Assembly: GCF_025244865.1 (NCBI RefSeq)
Contig: NZ_CP104273.1
Span: 186,001-250,000 of the forward strand
DNA length: 64,000 bases
Direction of reading: 5' to 3'
From: Arthrobacter sp. zg-Y1110
GTDB lineage: Bacteria; Actinomycetota; Actinomycetes; Actinomycetales; Micrococcaceae
The notes beneath the pieces were generated by a model. That model was not told where the DNA came from. It ran no database searches and saw nothing but the letters and a program-made list of their open reading frames with translations. Shown here in pieces: positions 7,609 to 16,124 of this stretch. The position numbers were made by a program, and so were the translations under genes. How positions within the stretch are numbered: the stretch's first letter is position 1; each line of letters opens with the position of its first letter.

Positions 7609-8157
7609 CTACAGCTCGACCTTCGCCCTGCACTCGCTATGTATCCCGACTCCTGCCTGAAGGTAGGCAACCGAAAGCTTGCGGCGGCAGAACGGACAGT
7701 GGCGGGTGATCCTCCCGAACTCGGTGGCGGAAGCGGAAGGTTCTGCCTGGATCTCTTCGAGGATGAGCCTGGCCTCTTCACCTCTGACGGGTTCAGGTTC
7801 CTGCTCGGGAATGATGGGCACAGTGGTCAGGAAGTTGTAGCCGGCCCACTTGCCCTCCGTGGGCTTTGAGAGCTTTACCAGGACTATGGAGCCGTCTTTG
7901 TAGACGCCATAGCACCCTTCCGGAGCGTCCGTCCTCCTGCGCCCGGCTGGCTTGGGGCGGCTTGCCTCGAGGCCCTGGAGCTTCTTGATCTCAGCCGATG
8001 CCTGCGCGGTTGTCGGAGAGCCTCCGCAGGATTGCCGAAATTCCGCAAGCCGCTGGGGTGCTTCCCGGCTGCCCCAAACCCGACGCTCCAGGAGCAGAAG
8101 GAAGTCTTCCTGCTTCTGCGACATCGGGGACGGCGTAGGTGCTGCGTTTTCGCTCAT
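7609..8157 (-). CDS. zinc-ribbon hypothetical protein (DUF6011-like end)
   Basis: The 182-residue protein starts at 8157 after GGAAGGACCC. The first 65 residues are helical (KQEDFLLLLERRV...TTAQASAEIKKL). Residues 85-125 form strands typical of a family that binds an unknown ligand (GVYKDGSIVLVKLSKPTEGKWAGYNF). The C-terminus has the pattern CPFCRRKL...GVGIHSEC, a treble-clef or zinc ribbon like the GxCgxCgrxL...GiGpvC end found on many actinobacterial phage and plasmid proteins (DUF6011-like). Role unknown. It shares a divergent promoter with the plus-strand gene at 8265. Confidence 0.65.
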   Translation of the reverse strand: MSENAAPTPSPMSQKQEDFLLLLERRVWGSREAPQRLAEFRQSCGGSPTTAQASAEIKKLQGLEASRPKPAGRRRTDAPEGCYGVYKDGSIVLVKLSKPTEGKWAGYNFLTTVPIIPEQEPEPVRGEEARLILEEIQAEPSASATEFGRITRHCPFCRRKLSVAYLQAGVGIHSECRAKVEL

Positions 8158-8240
8158 GGGTCCTTCCAGGTGGAGAGCTCTTGCCGGGGATTCTTCCACG
8201 AAAGCCGCCGCACTGCGTCACGGCCGATGCGCGCGCTTTC

Positions 8241-8258
8241 CTGTGCGGCCGCACACAG
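8241..8258. promoter_or_regulatory. palindromic, bidirectional class I motif
   Basis: CTGTGCGG joined to CCGCACACAG makes an almost perfect palindrome that presents the motif core on both strands. To the right the GTG start is 7 bp away; to the left the start at 8157 has an 83-nt leader. Confidence 0.6.
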
Positions 8259-8264
8259 GGTTGC

Positions 8265-9167
8265 GTGAATGAATCTCTTGCATCCAACGTCAGCGACATC
8301 ATCATGGTCGGTACGACCGCCCGTTTCACCGGCACGGTGGCATCCGGCTTTGATCCGCAGTCCTGGGGTGTGCTCAAGGAAGAGCGTCTGGGCGAAATGG
8401 CGGCGGCCGCCGCCTCCCGAAAGGTCATGTTCACCGACGATGAGGCCCTTTCCGTGGCCTCAGCGCAGCTGGCCGAAGACGGCGTTTGGGAACTGGCGCC
8501 GGCCGTGACCACCTACCACCGGTGGGCTGCATCGAGCGGCAGCCTGGACCGCGAACTTACGGCAGGTGAATCGTCAACCATCCCGGGCACCGGGTCCACG
8601 CTTCGTGAACGCTGGAATTCCGCGCTGGAAAGCCCTGCGGACATCGCCGGCCTTCCGGCTCCGGCCAAAGCCGGTTGCGGTGTCGTGCCGGTGACCTCTG
8701 ACGGTTTCATCGTCCTGGGCGTCCGGCGTCGGACCTTCGTTGCCGCAGGCAGCCGGGCGGAATACCGTGACAACGTCCATGTCATCGCCGAAGGGATGCT
8801 CCCGGCTGATGTCGGATCCGACGGGACCGTCAGCGCCGCAGCGGCCGCCGCCCGCGGGCTTATCGAGGAGCTCGATGTCCACACTGCGGACATCATTCCG
8901 ACCGGCTTCTTCCTGGATACCCTGCGGTGGCAGCCGGTCTTCTCGTTCCTGGCGTACCTGCCCATGACGTTCAATCAGGTCTGGGATTCGGCCGCCGGCG
9001 CAGGCGATAGGTGGGAAGCGGACCGGCTGCTCGCCCTCCCCTTCCGGGACGGGCCCGAGCTGCGTTCACTGGTTGAGGGAACCCACCCGGAGCTGCATCT
9101 GGCGTCCAACCATGCCCAGGCGTATCTCGCCTGCGCCATGGCCCATGCGTTCGGTACCGGCCGGTAG
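8265..9167 (+). CDS. Nudix-fold-like protein with incomplete Nudix box
   Basis: The 300-residue protein is assigned a GTG start at 8265 because the class I core ends 7 bp before it, the same spacing as at other genes. A C-terminal domain from about residue 135 resembles a Nudix fold: CGVVPVTSDGFIVLGVRR as first strands and RGLIEELDV matching the REUxEExGU core, with the first Glu replaced by Gly. By family knowledge it would hydrolyse or bind a nucleoside diphosphate derivative. The N-terminal 130 residues are unassigned. No partner genes are co-oriented. Confidence 0.6.
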   Translation: MNESLASNVSDIIMVGTTARFTGTVASGFDPQSWGVLKEERLGEMAAAAASRKVMFTDDEALSVASAQLAEDGVWELAPAVTTYHRWAASSGSLDRELTAGESSTIPGTGSTLRERWNSALESPADIAGLPAPAKAGCGVVPVTSDGFIVLGVRRRTFVAAGSRAEYRDNVHVIAEGMLPADVGSDGTVSAAAAAARGLIEELDVHTADIIPTGFFLDTLRWQPVFSFLAYLPMTFNQVWDSAAGAGDRWEADRLLALPFRDGPELRSLVEGTHPELHLASNHAQAYLACAMAHAFGTGR

Positions 9168-9169
9168 CT

Positions 9170-10075
9170 TCAGAACGAGGTGGACAGGGCTGCTTTCATG
9201 GCAGCTTCGGACCGCCGGAGTGCTTCGGCAGCTTTATCGTCGAGGTCGTCGAGCAGTTCGGTGAGGTCCTGCATGCTGGTGCGCTGGAAGTCGGGGCGTT
9301 CGGCAGGGCCCGTCCTGAACGCCGGCTGCGGGTCATGGGGCCACCGGGCTTCGTCCTGGCGGTAGGCCAGCACTGCCGAGATGCTGCGTGCGGACATGGG
9401 TTCCCAGTCGGCCAGCCATCCGTGCCGGTCGATCCCGGGCAGCAGCGTATGGGCCATGATGCCTTCGTGGCCGACCGGATCCAGGCATTCGTGGTCATCG
9501 ACCGGCCGGTATCCGGCAACGTGTTCGCGCACGGAATAGCGGCCCCAGGAATCCCATATTTCCAGCACCTTCATCCACCGGGCGACGGCGCAGGAGGGGC
9601 AGGGGCCGGCTTCAGGGGTGCACGGTATCCGGCGGTCGCGGATGTACCAGGCACCGGTGCGGTCCTGGCGGACATCGCCGAGTTTCACCGTCCGCGCATC
9701 CTCCCGGGAGTATCCGCATTCGCCGATCAGCACCACCAGGAACATGTCCCGGCGTGCGGCCAGTCCGTTCGGCCATCCCTTAAGGGGTGCACGGCGCAGG
9801 GTGTCGTCCAGCTCCAGCCAGCCCTTCCCGCTTCTCCACGGGATTGCCTGCTCGTGTGCGGGCAGAGCCAGCGGCAGCCCGGCTTCCCGGTGGGCACGGC
9901 GGATTGCCTGCAGGCGCCGGATGCGGGTGGTTCCGGCTGCGGGCACTTCCCGGAAGAACTCTGCAACGGTTTCCGCCGCCGCCGGCAGGGGCTGCAGGTC
10001 TGCGGCCATGCACCAGTCGTCGAACAGCGACCATTCAGCGGAAGCGTGTCGGGGCCGCGCGGCTGTTGCCGTCAC
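9170..10075 (-). CDS. recombinase-like protein lacking catalytic residues
   Basis: The 301-residue protein has a helical N-terminal part like the SAM-like DNA-binding domain of tyrosine recombinases (residues 10-70) and the helix-strand pattern of their catalytic core (GYSREDARTVKLGDV...RDRRIP). The HxxR and terminal Tyr motifs cannot be found. It overlaps the active recombinase upstream by 4 bp (ATGA). Paired recombinase-like genes, one often degenerate, occur on actinobacterial plasmids and integrative elements; I infer an accessory factor for integration or dimer resolution. Confidence 0.65.
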   Translation of the reverse strand: MTATAARPRHASAEWSLFDDWCMAADLQPLPAAAETVAEFFREVPAAGTTRIRRLQAIRRAHREAGLPLALPAHEQAIPWRSGKGWLELDDTLRRAPLKGWPNGLAARRDMFLVVLIGECGYSREDARTVKLGDVRQDRTGAWYIRDRRIPCTPEAGPCPSCAVARWMKVLEIWDSWGRYSVREHVAGYRPVDDHECLDPVGHEGIMAHTLLPGIDRHGWLADWEPMSARSISAVLAYRQDEARWPHDPQPAFRTGPAERPDFQRTSMQDLTELLDDLDDKAAEALRRSEAAMKAALSTSF

Positions 10076-11175
10076 AGCCCGATGTTCCTGACGGCGTTGC
10101 CTTCCAGCGGTGCGTTCTCCCGGTCGTAGACGGCCAGGATGGCATCCCCGGTGTGTCCGGTCTGCCGGCGGACCGAGCGCGAGTCGGCACCCGATTTGAA
10201 GGCCTGGGTGACAAAGCCTGCCCGCAGTGAGTGGCCTCCGTACTGGGCGGGATCCAGCCCGGCGGCAGCAACACGGCGCTTGATGGCTTCATTGACGGCA
10301 TGGCCGGACATGCGCGAGGTCTTGATGACTCCTCCCCCGGCCAGGGACCGGAACAGGGGCGTTTCATCGTCGGTCCGCCGCCGGTGCCGGCCGTCACGGC
10401 AGATATGCGAGGTGGGCTGGCCGGACCTGCGCAGGGCACGCATGAGCCCGGGGCGCCCGTCAGGTCCGTCTGCAGCTTCCAGCAGGTCGAGCCACCGGTA
10501 GATCGCGCATGGGGCGCAGGTGAGCGGGTGGACCCCGTAGGGAAGGCCCTTGATCTGGCCCTGGCCTTCCTGGTCGGTCTTGGACCGGCGGACGCGCAGG
10601 TAGACGCCGTCGGAGAGGTCCGGGATGACGTCGGAGATGTTCAGGGCCGCCAGTTCGGAGCGGCGGAAGGCGCCGGCGAACCCGGACAGCAGGAGCGCAG
10701 CATCCCTGACCGCGGCCACGCCGTCGGGCCAGGTCCGGTCCTTGGTGCCTTCGAGCAGCAGGCGGATGTCGCTGGTCAGCAGCGGTGCGACCCGGCGCTG
10801 GGGTTCGGTGCGGGCGCGCTTGATGGCTTTCAGGGCCCTGGTCACGCGGCCGTCGGCGCCGGGAGGGGCCACACCGGCGGCAACATGCTGGGCGTTGATG
10901 GAGGAGGCCCTGCGCACGATGGTTGACGGCGCATAGGCTGCCTTCCCGTCCTGGCGTATTGAGGACGCCATGAAGGTCAGGTACGCGATCACGGTTTCGG
11001 CCGTGGCCGGCATGGGGTTGTACCCGCTGGTGAGGCACCATTCGGTGAAGGCCCGCCAGTCCGAGGCGTAGGCGGTCTTCGTGGCGTCGGAGATGGAGTT
11101 ATCCAGTGCCTCCTGGACGCGCGCCGCATCGGCCGGGCTGAGTTCCCTGCCTGCGGGTACTGCGATGACGGTCAT
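10072..11175 (-). CDS. site-specific tyrosine recombinase
   Basis: The 367-residue protein has the full catalytic set: Arg in GAFRRSEL (about residue 196), Lys in RRSKTDQEG (about 222), HSLR (about 318), His in TGHTGDA (about 342) and the nucleophile Tyr in AVYDREN (about 352). The N-terminal domain (residues 15-110) is a SAM-like core-binding fold with DATKTAYASDWRAF. It cuts and rejoins DNA at attachment or resolution sites. The pair with the downstream degenerate homologue suggests a role in integration or multimer resolution of this element. The attachment site was not located. Confidence 0.9.
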   Translation of the reverse strand: MTVIAVPAGRELSPADAARVQEALDNSISDATKTAYASDWRAFTEWCLTSGYNPMPATAETVIAYLTFMASSIRQDGKAAYAPSTIVRRASSINAQHVAAGVAPPGADGRVTRALKAIKRARTEPQRRVAPLLTSDIRLLLEGTKDRTWPDGVAAVRDAALLLSGFAGAFRRSELAALNISDVIPDLSDGVYLRVRRSKTDQEGQGQIKGLPYGVHPLTCAPCAIYRWLDLLEAADGPDGRPGLMRALRRSGQPTSHICRDGRHRRRTDDETPLFRSLAGGGVIKTSRMSGHAVNEAIKRRVAAAGLDPAQYGGHSLRAGFVTQAFKSGADSRSVRRQTGHTGDAILAVYDRENAPLEGNAVRNIGL

Positions 11176-11270
11176 TAGTGCTCCCGGTAGTTCCTAGGGA
11201 AACAGTCCTATCGGAGACCACTGACATTCCCCAATTCCCGGGGCCTGCCAGGCTGGGTTCCGGATGCGGG

Positions 11271-11612
11271 TTAAGCCCTTTTGGAGCGGGTGCTGAGGGC
11301 ATGGACCACGGGCCGGTCCTGGTAATAGCGTTCGTTGCGCGGAACGGAGGCGGAGCGTTTGAGCGGATTGGTCGGCATCCGGACCAGGACCTCGGTGCCG
11401 GCGGCCGCGGCTGCCGCGTAGGCCTCGGCGAAGTCGAAGGTTGCCACGGAATGCGGTCCCTTCAGGCGGAAGAACTCACGGGCCTGCAGAACCATGGTCC
11501 CGCGTCCCAGTTCCTCTCCGGGCTGCCGTGCGGCTTCGGCGGCGGTGTTGTCGGGGTGGACACCGGTGACGGTGCCGTTGGCTTCGGTCGTGGTGACTGC
11601 AAGGATTCTCAT
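11271..11612 (-). CDS. hypothetical protein
   Basis: The 113-residue protein is not recognised. It starts with a strand MRILAVTTTEANGTVTGVHPD, has a central GTMVLQAREFFRLKG, an Ala-rich helix and a basic, Arg-rich tail. The start is fixed by the class I motif, whose core ends only 8 bp upstream of the ATG. Confidence 0.6.
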   Translation of the reverse strand: MRILAVTTTEANGTVTGVHPDNTAAEAARQPGEELGRGTMVLQAREFFRLKGPHSVATFDFAEAYAAAAAAGTEVLVRMPTNPLKRSASVPRNERYYQDRPVVHALSTRSKRA

Positions 11613-11617
11613 ACTCC

Positions 11618-11646
11618 CTATGTGTGCGGAAAGGGGTGGGGCTCTC
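11618..11646 (-). promoter_or_regulatory. class I motif with exact GAGA box, adjacent to start
   Basis: CCGCACACATAGGGAGT runs straight into the ATG at 11612, and GAGA lies 13 bp upstream of the core. Confidence 0.7.
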
Positions 11647-11723
11647 GCCGTTGACCGGTTCCATGGTGGTCTGATCTGCCATTCAGCCCGGGATGGGAGA
11701 GCGCGACCGGTAGGGTCTAGCCC

Positions 11724-12416
11724 ATGATTGATGTCGATGCCCCTTTGCCCACTGAGGTCTTCGCCTCGTTGCCGGGTCAGGAGGTCGTGCTGGCCCAGTC
11801 AGTGCCCGTCTTTGCCGGCCGCTGGCGGGAAGCCGTCACGAGCCGCGGGCTGCCGCCGCTGCAGGGAAAGCTCGCCGAGCCGGGGGTTACGGCCGTCTCG
11901 CGCGCTGAGGTCTTCTCCCTGGCCGACCATGAGGTCACCGTCGAGAACGCTTTCCAGCTGCTCTATTACTCCCTGGCCTGGGGGCTGGGTTCGCGGGCCC
12001 CGCGGCTTCATGCTCGCCTCGATGCTCTGGCAGCGGACCAGGAGCGTGCCGGCGAGCTCCTCGTCTCAGCTTGGGAGAAGGCCCGGATCGGCGCGCCGGT
12101 AGTGGAGGTCTATTCCGTACTGACCACCAGCCGCGGCGCCGGACGGATCCGCTGGTTCGGCCCGGCCTTCTCCACCAAGTTCCTGTATTTCGCCCAGGGA
12201 GCTGCCTCCGTACCCCGCTACGTCATTCTGGACGCCGTCGTCGCGGGCAACCTTAAAGAGGCCTGGCCGGGCGCCGCATCAGGGGCATGGCTCCCGGAGA
12301 CATACGGGCGCTACTGCGAGCTGGTGGCCAACTGGGCGGAGCAGGCCACGGGCCGGCTGGACGGATCCCGGAAGGTGCGGGCAGACGAGATCGAGTACGC
12401 CCTGTTCAAGCGTTAG
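11724..12416 (+). CDS. OGG-fold (8-oxoguanine glycosylase-like) protein
   Basis: The 230-residue protein matches the family annotated as 8-oxoguanine DNA glycosylase OGG-fold protein. Signatures are an N-terminal WREAV...RGLPP, the central GRIRWFGPAFSTKFLYFA near residue 140, YVILDAVVAGNL, and the C-terminal YCELVANWAEQ...DEIEYALFKR. Members are small helical proteins with a degenerate helix-hairpin-helix, found widely in actinobacteria and often near restriction or defence genes. Base-excision activity is not shown by the sequence. Transcribed alone and convergent with the membrane-protein gene. Confidence 0.75.
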   Translation: MIDVDAPLPTEVFASLPGQEVVLAQSVPVFAGRWREAVTSRGLPPLQGKLAEPGVTAVSRAEVFSLADHEVTVENAFQLLYYSLAWGLGSRAPRLHARLDALAADQERAGELLVSAWEKARIGAPVVEVYSVLTTSRGAGRIRWFGPAFSTKFLYFAQGAASVPRYVILDAVVAGNLKEAWPGAASGAWLPETYGRYCELVANWAEQATGRLDGSRKVRADEIEYALFKR

Positions 12417-12439
12417 CCGGCCGCGGACAAAGCTCCCGG

Positions 12440-13867
12440 CTAATCCTGTTCGACCAGGTCTGCCCTGGGGCGCTGCATAGTGGTCCCACGGTAGCGTTCG
12501 GCCTCCGAAAGCAGCCGGTCAAGGGGGCTGTATACGTTGGCCAGCCCTCCGGGCGGGCGGTAATCGGGCCACCCAAGATCCGGTGCCGGTGACGAACCGG
12601 GTTCGTGCACGGCGAACCGGTAAGAGGGCTCACCGCGCAGGGACCCGTCCTCAACAGCCCTCCGGATCATCCAGATGAGCAACCCGACTCCGATAGCGCC
12701 CGGGAGGATCGCTATCCAGGCAGTGCCGGCCCTGAGGTCGTCCTGGATGAAAAGCAGGAAGCCCGGCGCCCCGAAAACCAACACGGCCAGTCCCGAAGAC
12801 CACACAGTTGTCTTGACCAGCTGGTACCCGCGCTCAGTCTCGGCACCGTAGGCCGTTTCGAACCACCCTATTTCTGCCACACGTTCGCGCGGGGTGGGCT
12901 TGCCTGCATGCTCGATGAGGTGCGGCAGCCAGCCCAACAGGATGCCGGTGAGAATCATGCCAATCGTCGTCGGGTTACCCGGTGACCCAACGAATACGTC
13001 CGCGGCGTCCAGGAACAAGCCCCTAACACCGGTCTCAAGCTGCTCGGACTCCTGTGCAGCTGCGAGATTCGCCGGCATAAACGTGATCAGCTTCGCGACA
13101 GGTGCCAGGAACGACATCTCGGGCGTGACGGTGTAGAAGAAGTGCAGGACAATCACCGGCAGGGCCGCCAGGATGGAGCGCGTCCAGACATAGGTGAGCA
13201 GGAGTCCGTAGACGATCATGGCCAGGACACAGAGTATGAAGAGGACAACCATCACCACGGGCAGAGTCCTTTTCCCCAGCTCGCCAAGTATGTCGACAAA
13301 CAAGTTGAGGACCTGTTCCGGCGCCACTACACCTGCAGTAAACAGGAGGACCACGGGCGTCGTCAGAGCCGCTAAGTAAATAATCCTGCGGGGCCGCACC
13401 AGCAACCAGCGGACCGGGTGGGACAGGAACCGGTCGATGGGCCTGAAGATTGAGTCCCAGGCCTTGGTGGATTCCCGGGCAGGTGCACCCATCGCGCGCA
13501 GGACCTGCAGGGCTGCTGGTGTCCCGGGACGTCGCCGCAGGATGGCCTGGATGCCGGCTGGAACCATCCACAGCGCGGGTGAGCCGAGGATAGCCGGCAT
13601 CCCATTCTCACTTAGTGCTCGTGCAAACGAGCTGGATTCGCCCGCCTGCTCGATCACGGTGAGAGCGACGATGTAAGCAATCATGATGATTAGTCCGGCG
13701 GTCGCCGCCATAAACAGCACCGCGGCAAGGTACTGAACGGCAGCCAGACGCAATGAGTCGCGGGCGGCCAGGACAGCCCGCAGCGCCCATGTCCAGACAA
13801 ACACCTCAGTCCATGCCGGCTCGCCGGGTTCCCGGTCCGGCCCGGTGTCTGTTCGTGCAGTGCTCAT
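12440..13867 (-). CDS. polytopic membrane protein
   Basis: The 475-residue protein has about eight hydrophobic segments (near residues 42-72, 92-108, 160-185, 200-235, 237-252, 302-318, 362-380 and 385-405), with a long soluble stretch between the second and third and a Pro-rich cytoplasmic tail. No transporter signature was recognised. The start at 13867 lies in an intergenic region shared with the divergent gene at 14209, which carries a perfect hairpin-forming palindrome. Confidence 0.65.
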   Translation of the reverse strand: MSTARTDTGPDREPGEPAWTEVFVWTWALRAVLAARDSLRLAAVQYLAAVLFMAATAGLIIMIAYIVALTVIEQAGESSSFARALSENGMPAILGSPALWMVPAGIQAILRRRPGTPAALQVLRAMGAPARESTKAWDSIFRPIDRFLSHPVRWLLVRPRRIIYLAALTTPVVLLFTAGVVAPEQVLNLFVDILGELGKRTLPVVMVVLFILCVLAMIVYGLLLTYVWTRSILAALPVIVLHFFYTVTPEMSFLAPVAKLITFMPANLAAAQESEQLETGVRGLFLDAADVFVGSPGNPTTIGMILTGILLGWLPHLIEHAGKPTPRERVAEIGWFETAYGAETERGYQLVKTTVWSSGLAVLVFGAPGFLLFIQDDLRAGTAWIAILPGAIGVGLLIWMIRRAVEDGSLRGEPSYRFAVHEPGSSPAPDLGWPDYRPPGGLANVYSPLDRLLSEAERYRGTTMQRPRADLVEQD

Positions 13868-13993
13868 TCCAGTCCAGTCCTTCGCATTGTGCCAATGTCT
13901 GCGAGGAAGGCTGGGGGACGCTCCTCAGGTCGAAGTATGCCGCAATCGCCGCGGAATCATGTTCATCGGTCAGCAAAACCCTAGAAAAGGGCT

Positions 13994-14021
13994 ACCGCCG
14001 ATAATCTTCATTATCGGCGGT
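13994..14021. repeat. perfect 12-bp palindrome, loop CTTC
   Basis: ACCGCCGATAAT-CTTC-ATTATCGGCGGT lies in the divergent region between 13867 and 14209. It could be an operator for both genes or an RNA hairpin in either leader. It is followed by a C-rich run rather than a U-tract. Confidence 0.7.
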
Positions 14022-14117
14022 GAAATTCCACCCCCTTGAAGCGAGACCTCTGAGACGGAAAACGGAGAAACGGTCGTAGCCGCCAGGCCAAGGACCGGCG
14101 TCATTACTGGCCGCGGG

Positions 14118-14146
14118 GAGGGTTGACGGCCCGTCCGCACACATTG
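14118..14146 (+). promoter_or_regulatory. class I motif, plus strand
   Basis: CCGCACACATTG with GAGG at the 13-bp upstream position. The start codon at 14209 is about 62 bp away, so a leader is transcribed. Confidence 0.6.
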
Positions 14147-14208
14147 GGTGTGCAGCCCGATGCCATCACGGCGGCTTCGGCAACGACACAAGAAAGAGGT
14201 GCCGGCTT

Positions 14209-14628
14209 ATGGCCGCGACCTTTTATGGAAGCAATGAGCCTCTGCCTGGATTGTGGGTTCTCGACAACGGCTTGGAGCTGAGGCACTTCATGTCCTCCGA
14301 CTCCCTGGCAAACGCCCTGGCCAACGGTTACGGCAGGGAGGTTCCGCTCAAATACCGTGAGGGAACCCGGCCCGCTTCCCTTCAGTGGTTCGGCTCGGAT
14401 GGATACTGCAGCGCCTCAGTGTTCATCGGCACCCAGCTCCCCGAAGATCTGGCAGATGACCCCGACAGGCCGGAAGTAATTGACGCCTGGAGCCGCGGGG
14501 ACAAGGCCGCACTGGCCGCCTTCCGAAAGCAGGCCGACAAGCAGCGCAAAACCCACCGTCGGGAGCTGGCAGCAAAGATCGAGGCATACCGTGCTGAGAA
14601 TCTTCAGCCGGTCGTAGCCAGTCCCTGA
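14209..14628 (+). CDS. hypothetical protein
   Basis: The 139-residue protein is not recognised. The first 85 residues are strand-rich with aromatic residues (GLWVLDNGLELRHF, ASLQWFGSDGYCSASVF). The last 45 form a charged, probably coiled-coil helix (AFRKQADKQRKTHRRELAAKIEAY). AAGAGGTGCCGGCTT precedes the ATG. Confidence 0.6.
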   Translation: MAATFYGSNEPLPGLWVLDNGLELRHFMSSDSLANALANGYGREVPLKYREGTRPASLQWFGSDGYCSASVFIGTQLPEDLADDPDRPEVIDAWSRGDKAALAAFRKQADKQRKTHRRELAAKIEAYRAENLQPVVASP

Positions 14629-14640
14629 CCCGTAAATGAG

Positions 14641-14675
14641 GAAGGGCCCGGACATTATCGACGCCGGGGCCCTTC
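14641..14675. terminator. terminator, 9-bp stem
   Basis: GAAGGGCCC...GGGCCCTTC just after the stop codon at 14628. Confidence 0.75.
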
Positions 14676-14895
14676 ATGGCATTGCCGTGTATGCTCACAA
14701 TATTTAAGCTTCCGGCGCCCAGGTGCACTGCAGCACCATTATTCTGGGCCAAAAACCAACGCGAGGGAATGACCTGTCTAACCGCTAACCAAAAGCGTCA
14801 GACAAGTTTGATTGGCAGGATCCAGTTACCCGCAATAAAGACAACAAGCAGCTGTGGCGGCACAACCCCGTCAGCGACAGCAAGGAGGAAGAAAA

Positions 14896-16038
14896 TTGGG
14901 CGAAAAGTTCTTTCATTTCATCAAGATGAGCTGGATGCTCTACTGGCGGGCAACACTCTTCACGCTCATCTTTGCCTTCGCCCAGGGGTGGCGCACCCCT
15001 CTGATGTGGCTGTCCCTCATCGCAGCAGGCATCACCGTTTTCTACTTCGACAAGGCGCTCGTCACCTTCCCGGTTATCCGTGCAGTGTTCAAAAAGGAGG
15101 ATGTCCTCCTTGATCTCAGCAACGAACCTGTTAGGGCTCCGGTCAAGGAGCCGGAACAGGTTAAGCCGGAAGTACCTCCGGTACCGAATCCCATAAAATT
15201 CCCTATATCTTTTTACGAGCCCAACCGTATTCCCTATTTCGCTGGCGGGGTCTTGGAGAAGGCCACCCAGGATGGGCGGATGACGGGGTTCGAACCCAAG
15301 GCGCTCGAGGGAGTGAGGATCCCCAGAACCAGCAGGCACTGGACAGGCGTCCCCGCTGGTGGACTTATGGTTGCCGAGGGGATGAATAAGGCCCGCAATG
15401 AGCTCGGAGTACGGGGTGAGGAAAACTTCGCCCGCGCACTCATGAAGCTGGGCTTGACCGGGAAGGGGTTTAGCATCGCCTGGTCAGTCCCCGTCCCTTC
15501 GATGGACCGCTTTGAACCGGGGAAGTATGAGACGGACATTGATTGCATCATTGGAACAGAAGACGCCGTGTTCCTCATTGATTTGAAGAACTACAAATCA
15601 GGTGATGTAGAGTACTTCGACTTCGATGACCATATTTCCTGCCGGGATCGCGCAACTAAGCGGCATGTTGGGGACGCAATCAATCCTTCCAGGAATATGG
15701 AGATGGCAACCAACGCGGTAAGGGCTCACTTCCCGAAGGCAAATATTGTTCCGGTAGTTGTCTTCATGCCCACCGACAAGGGCGAAGGGGAGATCTTCAA
15801 CGTTAGCTGGCCGGGGGGAATTCCGGCCATAAACCTCAGCGTGTTCCTTGAGGTGCTTGCTACGCAGAATAGGCCAGTCCATGCGAGTCCCAACGGCATG
15901 GCGTCGGCTAAGCTCGCGGACTTGGTGCGCCGGTACGTCATGCCAAAGATCGACAAAGCAATGCCGTCGGAATTCGCATATCTCGAAGAGGAAGATCGGA
16001 ATTACGCCAGGGGCTGGCACCCAGACGGGACGCATTGA
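14896..16038 (+). CDS. membrane-anchored NERD-domain nuclease-related protein
   Basis: The TTG at 14896 is chosen because AGGAGG lies 7 bp before it; no in-frame ATG has such a site. Residues 10-60 hold two transmembrane segments (LYWRATLFTLIFAFA and MWLSLIAAGITVFYF). After a Pro-rich linker, residues 190-330 match a NERD domain: EENFARALMKLG, then ETDIDCIIG and VFLIDLKNYKSGDVEY, which supply the acidic and Lys residues of the PD-(D/E)xK-like core. NERD proteins are predicted DNA-processing enzymes, often on plasmids. The upstream 220 bp are more AT-rich than their surroundings. Confidence 0.75.
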   Translation: MGEKFFHFIKMSWMLYWRATLFTLIFAFAQGWRTPLMWLSLIAAGITVFYFDKALVTFPVIRAVFKKEDVLLDLSNEPVRAPVKEPEQVKPEVPPVPNPIKFPISFYEPNRIPYFAGGVLEKATQDGRMTGFEPKALEGVRIPRTSRHWTGVPAGGLMVAEGMNKARNELGVRGEENFARALMKLGLTGKGFSIAWSVPVPSMDRFEPGKYETDIDCIIGTEDAVFLIDLKNYKSGDVEYFDFDDHISCRDRATKRHVGDAINPSRNMEMATNAVRAHFPKANIVPVVVFMPTDKGEGEIFNVSWPGGIPAINLSVFLEVLATQNRPVHASPNGMASAKLADLVRRYVMPKIDKAMPSEFAYLEEEDRNYARGWHPDGTH

Positions 16039-16083
16039 GCGCAGAGAGCACGGGTGCCGTAACCGGTCCCTGACCCAGAGAGG

Positions 16084-16117
16084 AAAGCAGCCCCGCCATC
16101 AACGGCAGGGCTGCTTT
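16084..16117. terminator. bidirectional terminator
   Basis: AAAGCAGCCC...GGGCTGCTTT between convergent genes ending at 16038 and 16125. Confidence 0.8.
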
Positions 16118-16124
16118 CGTGTGG

